Source: Sphingomonas sp. HMP9
Lineage (GTDB): Bacteria; Pseudomonadota; Alphaproteobacteria; Sphingomonadales; Sphingomonadaceae
Direction of reading: 5' to 3'
Assembly (NCBI RefSeq): GCF_013374115.1
Contig: NZ_AP022673.1
Location: 2,566,001-2,630,000, forward strand
DNA: 64,000 nucleotides
This document shows, in pieces, positions 58,350-64,000 of this stretch (position 1 is its first letter; each line of letters opens with the position of its first letter). Both the position numbers and the translations under genes were made by a program. Below the pieces are notes generated by a model that saw only the letters and a list, made by a program, of their open reading frames with translations, was not told where the DNA came from and did not search any database.

Positions 58350-59741
58350 ATGACAACGAACAATATACCGCCGCCCGCACCGGTCGGCAATCCAGTCGCT
58401 ATGCCAGCGTCAACGGTGATCCCGTCCATGTCGGTCAATCCCTTCACCGGCGATGATGATAGCGGATCGCCAGCGCGTCCCATGATGCAACCGGCACCGA
58501 ACCTTCACACCTCGTCACCACTGCCCGCAGCCGGTGCCGCACCGGGGGGATTGCACCCGCCCATGATGGCACCAGCGCCAATCACGCAACAGATACCCCA
58601 GGGCAGTCCTATGGCAGCGCCGGTCGTCAATATGGGGATAGAGCAAACCCCATCATCGCCCGGCATGCCAATGGCCGCGACACCCGCCGCCGTGCCCCCA
58701 CCGCCGCCAATCGTCGAATGGTTTGACGGTGGCGATTTGCGTGGCGCACCGCCAAAAAGCGAATGGCTAGTTGACGAAATGATCCCGATGAACACCGTCA
58801 CTTTGATGCAAGGCGATGGCGGGACCGGAAAGTCGTTACTCGCGCTGCAACTTGCCGCTGCACTGTCGATTGGACGACCGTGGTTGCCCGGAAAATGGCT
58901 AGTTAAGGGACGGACGGTTTATATTTCGGCCGAAGATGACCGATCGGAACTCCATCGCCGGTTATCCGCCATCGCAGAGTTTAACCACGTAAATACGACC
59001 GACTTCGCGGGGATCACCATCGCGGATTTGGCGAGCAAGGACGCGCTACTTGCTTCGGTCGGCAAAGACGGGACATTACGACCATCGCCGTTGTTTGAGT
59101 TGATCAACACGAAGATTGCCAGCATCGCACCGCGATTGGTCGTAATTGACACGTTAGCAGATACCTACCCCGGCAATGAAAATGATCGGGCGCAGGCACG
59201 TCAGTTTATCAGCTTGTTGCGCCGAATAGCGATGACGCATCAATGTGCCGTCCTGTTGTTGGCCCACCCATCGCTGACCGGGATCAGCACCGGGACCGGC
59301 GCGAGCGGATCGACTGGATGGAACAATAGCGTTCGTTCTCGTCTCTACTTTGAACGCATTAAGGACACCTACGGGATTGAAAGCGATCCCAATGCGCGAC
59401 GATTAAAAGTGATGAAGAGCAATTACGGACGCACCGGATTAGAAATACCCGTCTCGTGGAAAAACGGCGTTTTCATTGCCAGTCAGGGCGGGGGGAACGT
59501 TGACAATAACGCGCACGCTGAAAGGGTATTCCTTAGCTTGATCGAACAGCTTGCGGGTCAGGACCGCTACCTGAACCACAATTACGCACCAAAGAACTTA
59601 TCCGAAATGCCGACATCGGAAGGGCTAACTAAAAAAGCTATGAAGGACGCGATGGAGCGGCTGTTCGCAAATGGCAAAATTGGGAAGCGGACGATTGTCG
59701 AAAATAAGCGTTCACGTTCGGTAATTATGATCCTGCCATAA
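58350..59741 (+). CDS. RepA-like hexameric helicase (AAA_25, RecA fold)
   Basis: A 463-residue protein. The first 130 residues are Pro/Ala/Met-rich and probably disordered. Then comes a RecA-like ATPase with Walker A GDGGTGKSLLALQLAAALS, VYISAEDDRSELHRRL, Walker B LVVIDTLADTYPGNE and AVLLLAHPSLTGI, as in RSF1010 RepA and phage/satellite replication helicases. A helical C-terminus (KKAMKDAMERLFANGKIGKR) may be a winged helix. A hairpin GCCCGGC/GCCGGGC (58306-58337) precedes the start. The repeat-rich region directly downstream is the likely origin. Confidence 0.85.
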   Translation: MTTNNIPPPAPVGNPVAMPASTVIPSMSVNPFTGDDDSGSPARPMMQPAPNLHTSSPLPAAGAAPGGLHPPMMAPAPITQQIPQGSPMAAPVVNMGIEQTPSSPGMPMAATPAAVPPPPPIVEWFDGGDLRGAPPKSEWLVDEMIPMNTVTLMQGDGGTGKSLLALQLAAALSIGRPWLPGKWLVKGRTVYISAEDDRSELHRRLSAIAEFNHVNTTDFAGITIADLASKDALLASVGKDGTLRPSPLFELINTKIASIAPRLVVIDTLADTYPGNENDRAQARQFISLLRRIAMTHQCAVLLLAHPSLTGISTGTGASGSTGWNNSVRSRLYFERIKDTYGIESDPNARRLKVMKSNYGRTGLEIPVSWKNGVFIASQGGGNVDNNAHAERVFLSLIEQLAGQDRYLNHNYAPKNLSEMPTSEGLTKKAMKDAMERLFANGKIGKRTIVENKRSRSVIMILP

Positions 59742-59757
59742 ATCATGGACTACACAA

Positions 59758-59934
59758 CCCCGGTGCAACCCTGAAATTTGGACGCCGAAACCCCCGTGCA
59801 AGTGGGGGTGCAACCCTCGTGAAACCCCCGTGCAAGTGGGTGCACACACACCCCCTATAACCCCTAAGCATGTGCGCGCTTTTGGGCGCTGCGCACATGC
59901 TATAAATTATCGTCCAATCGCCATGATTTGGACG
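59758..59934. other. Origin-like region with direct and inverted repeats
   Basis: No gene fits. Direct repeats GAAACCCCCGTGCAAGTGGG occur at 59787-59806 and 59821-59840, linked by GGTGCAACCCT copies (59762, 59808). A perfect 11-bp inverted repeat AGCATGTGCGC/GCGCACATGCT (59867-59877, 59891-59901) and TTGGACG boxes at 59778-59784, 59911-59917 (inverted) and 59928-59934 follow, with A/T-rich TATAAATTAT between. The arrangement of iteron-like repeats, A/T stretch and hairpin directly after a RepA-type gene suggests a replication origin. Confidence 0.6.
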
Positions 59935-59959
59935 AAACTGTCCCATCGCTAATTACGAC

Positions 59960-60142
59960 ATGGTCCATGATCACGATGCGGATGCAGCGTCCGCCGTTGC
60001 CGCGTTGATCGTGCTGATATTGCTGATGATCCGGCAAGCGTTTCCTTTCTCCTCACCAATTTGCTTACCGATGGTCGATACGATGATCGTTTCGATGGTC
60101 GATGCGATGGTCATCCTTGCAATAGAACCGGGTGTTTACTGA
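59960..60142 (+). CDS. Possible 60-residue membrane peptide
   Basis: MVHDHDADAASAVAALIVLILLMI... could form one transmembrane helix. The second half is encoded by a short DNA repeat (GATGGTCGATACGATGATCG and a diverged copy). No ribosome site; coding is doubtful. Confidence 0.25.
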   Translation: MVHDHDADAASAVAALIVLILLMIRQAFPFSSPICLPMVDTMIVSMVDAMVILAIEPGVY

Positions 60143-60224
60143 TGATCGTCGAAGTATAGATCACGTTGTTCGAGCTATCTCCACCCAAATGCGCTAAGAC
60201 TATTAGAATTTATCGGACCAATAC

Positions 60225-60252
60225 TTGAAAATGGCGAAAAGCGTTCTAGTTT
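60225..60252 (+). promoter_or_regulatory. Candidate promoter of the five-gene cluster
   Basis: TTGAAA (60225-60230), 16 bp, TAGTTT (60247-60252), 32 bp before the first gene's start, in a distinctly A/T-rich stretch. Confidence 0.45.
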
Positions 60253-60283
60253 AGCGTCCAAGGGTCAAATCTAGGAGGCTACA

Positions 60284-61069
60284 ATGAACATTCGATTTGC
60301 TACTACGTCGCGAGCGGCCATCATCACGGCCAACAACGATGCCGGGGACCAACAGGCGGTTGCCGCCATCGCGACCGTCCTAGAAGACGTGGACAGTCCG
60401 GTTCGCTTGCAGGCAGTCGCTGTAAGGGAAGCCGCTGAAAGCTTCGCCTCGACCGCGTCCAGCATCATCACGACCTATTCGATCGCGGCACGTTCCACGC
60501 AGCTTCGCACCGTAGCGGTGCGAACCCTCGCAGGACCGACGCAGCGCATGATTGCAGCGGGACAGGCCGAAGCGCGTGCCATCGCCGCCGCATGGACGCG
60601 TCTGACCTCTGTCCCACCCGCTGACGCCACCACTGCGGGGCTTCGCCAGCATGACCGGACGGAATTTACCCGGCTAGCCATTGGCGACAAGGCGGCTTGG
60701 ATCGAACAGGGGGATGTTGATCAGCTTGGCGCGGTTATCGAAGCGGGTAGCGCACGTTTTTCCGATGTGACGGCACCTATTTGGGATCGGCTCGAAGAAC
60801 GATACGCCGCGCTCAACTTCATCCGCATGGCAGGCACCGCCGCTGACTTCGCCCGCAAGCCTACCGTCGATGATCCGATCGCTACCGGCGTCGATATGGA
60901 CGCTGCGGAACGCGCAGCCGCGAAGGGATTGGAGCGCCACCACGAACGCAGCGAAATTACCGAAGCGGTTGAACAGTCGGTGCGAGGGATCACCACGATC
61001 GTGGCGCTGACGTGTGAATTGGACATGGTTAGCGCTTTCGCGCTGATTACCGAGAAGGTGCCAGCGTGA
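60284..61069 (+). CDS. Unknown alanine-rich helical protein of the element
   Basis: A 261-residue, Ala-rich, predicted all-helical protein with no signal peptide. Segments such as AVAAIATVLEDVDSPVRLQAV and AAGQAEARAIAAAWTRL suggest long coiled helices. TAGGAGG 6-12 nt before the ATG gives excellent translation. It is the first of five genes joined by overlaps. No family recognised; the gene could be structural or replication-linked in a phage or satellite. Confidence 0.65.
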   Translation: MNIRFATTSRAAIITANNDAGDQQAVAAIATVLEDVDSPVRLQAVAVREAAESFASTASSIITTYSIAARSTQLRTVAVRTLAGPTQRMIAAGQAEARAIAAAWTRLTSVPPADATTAGLRQHDRTEFTRLAIGDKAAWIEQGDVDQLGAVIEAGSARFSDVTAPIWDRLEERYAALNFIRMAGTAADFARKPTVDDPIATGVDMDAAERAAAKGLERHHERSEITEAVEQSVRGITTIVALTCELDMVSAFALITEKVPA

Positions 61070-61293
61070 TCACCGGGCCACAATTACCCGCAACGGTGAC
61101 ATTGCCGATCACGCCAAAGATCGATGCACGATCGCTTAGGAACGCCTTTGGCGCGACCAAGCAATGCATATGGTTTTGGCGGGATCGGTTCGATTTCCCC
61201 GCCTCCGAACATCGTGGTCCTTATTCGACTACAGACACGGCGGCTGTTGCCGCTTGGATCGTCGCACGTGGGGGCAAGGTGATTTGGTCATGA
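61066..61293 (+). CDS. Small HTH-like protein of the element
   Basis: A 75-residue protein, GTG start overlapping the previous stop (GTGA). DARSLRNAFGATKQCIWFWRDRFDFP, then YSTTDTAAVAAWIVARGGKV, has the layout of a winged-helix DNA-binding domain like those in phage small terminase (Nu1-type) or excisionase proteins. The family assignment is inferred from pattern only. Followed by an ATGA overlap. Confidence 0.6.
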   Translation: MITGPQLPATVTLPITPKIDARSLRNAFGATKQCIWFWRDRFDFPASEHRGPYSTTDTAAVAAWIVARGGKVIWS

Positions 61294-61721
61294 GCGAGAC
61301 ACCGCCGATAATTCCCGTTGATCAGCGGTCAGCCGCGCGCGATCAGCTTGGACGCTTCGGGCCGGGCAACCCCGGTCGAACCCCCGGCAGTAAGAATACG
61401 GTTAGCCGTGTGGCACTGACCGCCGTCCAAAATCTATCGAGCCTCGCAGTGATGAAATTGCGCGAACGGATCGACGCTGGCGATATGCAGGCGATCCGTC
61501 TTTGCCTTGAATTCACGCTTCCACGTGGCGGACGGACGATCGATCTCGACACCGCTAATCCGATGGCATGGGCCGATGCGATGGCCGAAGGCGAGATTTC
61601 GCCCACCGAAGCCGCGACCGCTGCGCAAGCGTTGGTGCGACTGTCCGAAGTTGCCCAAATCGAAGAGTTACGCCGCAGGATCGATGAACTCGAAACGGCG
61701 CTACCAGCACGTCAGCGATGA
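61290..61721 (+). CDS. DUF5681-like protein of the element
   Basis: A 143-residue protein. DQLGRFGPGNPGRTPGSKNTVSR near the N-terminus fits the DUF5681 signature (GxFxxGNPGRPxGSKN), seen in phage and island proteins near packaging genes. The C-terminal half is a coiled-coil (LVRLSEVAQIEELRRRIDEL). The ATG at 61290 overlaps the upstream stop (ATGA). A role as small terminase or DNA-binding packaging protein is possible, not shown. Confidence 0.7.
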   Translation: MSETPPIIPVDQRSAARDQLGRFGPGNPGRTPGSKNTVSRVALTAVQNLSSLAVMKLRERIDAGDMQAIRLCLEFTLPRGGRTIDLDTANPMAWADAMAEGEISPTEAATAAQALVRLSEVAQIEELRRRIDELETALPARQR

Positions 61722-62032
61722 CCCGAATTGCCGGCCTTCGTCGCCGTCTCGATGCCATCACCGTCACGTTCAGCGGGACGCTCGCCGCCAAGCTGATCAA
61801 GCTGACCGTCGATCAGCGGCGTCAATACGATGAATGGCGGGATCGGATGGCAGTGTTTTACGCCTCTTACCCGGACGGCGAAGCATATGGCCAAATGATC
61901 AACGGGGATGGACCTTCGCCGCTTCCCCGCGACGTTCGGCTAGCATTGTTCGGCGCGACCATCGGCATTCCTACGGGCGCGACCGAAGCACAAGCTGGTG
62001 AAATTTACCGCCGCGTTGCACTTGGAGATTGA
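61718..62032 (+). CDS. Unknown 104-residue protein of the element
   Basis: Overlaps the previous gene by four bases (ATGA). Contains KLIKLTVDQRRQYDEWRDRMAVFYASYPDG; probably helical. No family recognised. Codon use matches its neighbours, so it is likely real. Confidence 0.6.
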   Translation: MTRIAGLRRRLDAITVTFSGTLAAKLIKLTVDQRRQYDEWRDRMAVFYASYPDGEAYGQMINGDGPSPLPRDVRLALFGATIGIPTGATEAQAGEIYRRVALGD

Positions 62033-62035
62033 AAC

Positions 62036-62467
62036 ATGAAATTAGTCCACGTCGATGAACCGTCCATACTGCTACTATTGGATGACGCCTTAAACATCGT
62101 CCAAGCGTGGCGCGTGCGGCGAAACAAGCGGTTGGCAGCTTGCGTGATCCGTGTCACCGGTTTGCGATCCACCGCGCACGGACGACCGGCGCTCCGCGAC
62201 GATCATCTTGAAACGGACGGGCTAGGTTGCATCCGCCTTCTATTGTGGATCACCAACGAAAGACCGGGCGCCAGCACCAAGGCCAACTTTCACCGGTTCG
62301 AACGGATGTTCAGTGACAACCCAACCGACGCGATCACGGCGACGTTGCGCATCTTAACCGGCAACGAAGCGCGAGCAGCGGGCGAAACATCGTATTTCAT
62401 TTCGCAACAGTGGGCACATCATCCCGATGAAATGGCGGCAATCAAAGCGCTTGGCGGAATGCGCTAG
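62036..62467 (+). CDS. Unknown 143-residue protein of the element
   Basis: Starts 3 nt after the previous stop. It shows an N-terminal MKLVHVDEPSILLLLDDALN, a basic central segment (WRVRRNKRLAACVIRV) and a C-terminal WAHHPDEMAAIKALGG. No family recognised. Last gene of the plus-strand cluster; the next gene is convergent. Confidence 0.6.
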   Translation: MKLVHVDEPSILLLLDDALNIVQAWRVRRNKRLAACVIRVTGLRSTAHGRPALRDDHLETDGLGCIRLLLWITNERPGASTKANFHRFERMFSDNPTDAITATLRILTGNEARAAGETSYFISQQWAHHPDEMAAIKALGGMR

Positions 62468-62539
62468 GACGGCGAGCCGTGGACGTTCGTTCGCCGTTCC
62501 GAGACTATGAGGCGTTTAAGAATGCCCGCGCAGTCGGAC

Positions 62540-63487
62540 CTAGAACGGCCGGTCGCGACTCCGATCGTATTTCGTCTCCAGCTTGCCATCAACCCAGCGC
62601 GACCCGAACGGCGACGGTGCCGGTACCCCAAAATGTTTTGCGATGAAGTCGATCGGCGGCGGTGATTTCGAGAAGACGAAGCGCTTGGCGCCCGCGAGCA
62701 TCATGCGGTTGTAGCGGGCGACGCCGCGTGCATTGACCCGTGATATCCATAGGCCGCCGGTATAGGCGTCGGGCAGTGGTAATACGTTAAACGCAAGCTT
62801 GGGGGTCAGCGGCGCATAGAGATCGAACGGCATCGGCCGCTTACTCCACGGCTCCCGTGCCGCCACCCCGCCGTCCGCGAACAGGAACTCGCGATCGCAA
62901 TCCGCGATCATGAGAATGATATACCCGTCTGCGATCGCTTCACGATACACATCATAGAGGTAAAGCATGTTCTCGAGCGCAAAACCGCGAAACGTTGAGG
63001 GGTCAACGGGGAGATCGCCCGAGCCATTATTCGCGCGATGCCAGTCAGTGAGCTTGGTAAGATATGACGGGCTGCGCACTACCAAGGCCGCGAGGTAATT
63101 GGCGATTGCAATGCGAACCGGTGTGGCCAGCGGCATGCGCTCATCATAGTCGCCTACGATGAAACCCAACTCCTGCACCTCCTTGCGCTGAATCGGATCG
63201 CCGCGTCCGGGGAGTTTGCGTCGCTGAATGCCATCGAGCGTCAACACCTGAGAGAGCGCACTTGCGAAAGGCGTCTCGATCTCGCGCGAAAACCAGCGCT
63301 CAATTTCCCTATCCTTGGCGCCGCTTGGGTCAAGCCTCGTATATAGCTCTCCCTCAACGCCAACCTTGGAGGGCGGCGCACGGAACGTCGTGCCGTCAGT
63401 ACGCACGACATGAAGCATGCCGTCTGCTCCGGCCCATTGACCTGACTGGACATTAGGCCACCAATGATGTCGCTTGGGCTCATTCAT
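62540..63487 (-). CDS. DUF4238-like protein
   Basis: A 315-residue soluble protein beginning MNEPKRHHWWPNVQSGQWAG. The N-terminal HHWWP and the later FRGFALENMLYLYDVYREAI, FADGG, FDLYAPLTPKLAFNVLPLP and RVNARGVARYNRMMLAGAKRFVFS follow the general pattern of DUF4238 proteins (paired N-terminal His plus C-terminal helix). These occur sporadically in genomic islands and have no proven role. It faces the element's cluster. Ribosome site weak. Confidence 0.6.
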   Translation of the reverse strand: MNEPKRHHWWPNVQSGQWAGADGMLHVVRTDGTTFRAPPSKVGVEGELYTRLDPSGAKDREIERWFSREIETPFASALSQVLTLDGIQRRKLPGRGDPIQRKEVQELGFIVGDYDERMPLATPVRIAIANYLAALVVRSPSYLTKLTDWHRANNGSGDLPVDPSTFRGFALENMLYLYDVYREAIADGYIILMIADCDREFLFADGGVAAREPWSKRPMPFDLYAPLTPKLAFNVLPLPDAYTGGLWISRVNARGVARYNRMMLAGAKRFVFSKSPPPIDFIAKHFGVPAPSPFGSRWVDGKLETKYDRSRDRPF

Positions 63488-63525
63488 CGGTAAAGCGTAA
63501 AGCGCAGGGGGGCGAACGCCGCAAG

Positions 63526-63810
63526 TTGTTCCCGATCAGCGAACGCCCTGTTCGCGGTGAGATCACCGAACCGGCCAAACAGCGCGCCCTCGGTAGATGG
63601 CTAGCTGCACGCCGTGGCGTGACGGACCGAGCGCAACGGACACGACCTCACGAAATCGGTTACTGGATTGGCGACTACACCTATGCCCTTGCGCAACAAA
63701 GGCGGCCAAATCAGCCTGATAGCTTCGATTTAAGGCGGAGGATTGATCCGCCTTCCACCTGGGCTAAGACCGTAGCTCGCCTAGAACCAAGGGTTGCACC
63801 ATTCCGGTAA
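63526..63810 (+). CDS. Possible small protein, weak
   Basis: A 94-codon frame from a TTG: SERPVRGEITEPAKQRALGRWLAARRG..., IGYWIGDYTYALAQQRR. It is divergent from the DUF4238-like gene, has no clear ribosome site and no family match. It may be real because the other strand is not obviously coding, but confidence is low. Confidence 0.3.
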   Translation: MFPISERPVRGEITEPAKQRALGRWLAARRGVTDRAQRTRPHEIGYWIGDYTYALAQQRRPNQPDSFDLRRRIDPPSTWAKTVARLEPRVAPFR

Positions 63811-64000
63811 CGTAACGACGGTTAGCGACATCAATGAACTTCGTCACAGCTGGCGTCAAACCGTTGACTTTACCGGGGCAGGACGTCGCTCGAATGTGAG
63901 AGGCGAGTACGTACGCTCAATATCAATGACTGAGGACGAATGGCCGTTTATAGGCAAGCTCTAGGTAGTGCCGTGCGATCAACTCGTCAGGAATATCCTT
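63811..64000. other. Window end, no confident gene
   Basis: A short plus-strand frame encodes VSDINELRHSWRQTVDFTGA... and ends in EWPFIGKL at 63964, without a proper start. It may be the end of a decayed gene. No repeat copy or att site was identified. Confidence 0.3.

Overview
The window looks like chromosomal DNA of a sphingomonad (Sphingomonas or a close relative, Alphaproteobacteria). This rests on the high GC content, a large TonB-dependent receptor carrying a DIVVTG-type TonB box, an ScfR-type propionyl-CoA regulator, the gene order rsmB-rpe-heparinase-purH, and many short GC-rich palindromic repeats of the REP type between genes. The organism call is inferred from gene content and was not tested by alignment.

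Bases 1 to about 41,550 are ordinary core genome. They open with a propionyl-CoA/methylmalonyl-CoA operon on the minus strand (pccB, two envelope proteins, two small genes, methylmalonyl-CoA epimerase, an enoyl-CoA hydratase, start of the mutase). A divergent ScfR/PccR-like regulator sits beside it, with TTTGCAAA-type sites between them. Next come glnK-amtB behind a consensus sigma-54 promoter, purH, a heparinase-fold protein, rpe, rsmB, a tiny SDHAF4-like gene, a thioesterase, clpB, a 1010-residue TonB-dependent receptor, xseA-DUF2093-M23 peptidase, purD, a vWA protein, an MlaA homologue, a CorC-type protein, an OmpA lipoprotein, csaA, a GST, gltB-DUF2059-gltD, uppP, an NDUFA9-like protein and a tRNA-Leu(CAG).

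From about 41,550 to 52,900 the DNA is accessory and partly decayed. It holds a TonB-receptor remnant, a DUF1080 protein behind a broken small gene, a MerC-like protein, and a five-gene archaic (Csu-type) chaperone-usher pilus operon read on the minus strand. An IS21-family element with a 7-bp target duplication splits the usher gene inside its signal peptide. Removing the element and one duplication copy restores an 872-codon frame exactly.

From about 52,900 to 56,400 the sequence is visibly richer in A and T and probably foreign. An IS630-family element has inserted at a TA inside a 134-codon gene that overlaps a second unknown gene, so the first gene is visible only when the IS is removed in silico.

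From 56,473 to at least 62,467 lies a compact element on the plus strand: tyrosine integrase and terminator, a run of five hairpins, an AlpA-type HTH protein, a RepA/RecA-fold helicase, a repeat-rich origin-like region, then five tightly packed genes, mostly unknown. The layout resembles a phage satellite or an integrative plasmid-like element. The window ends with a DUF4238-like gene and weakly coding DNA.
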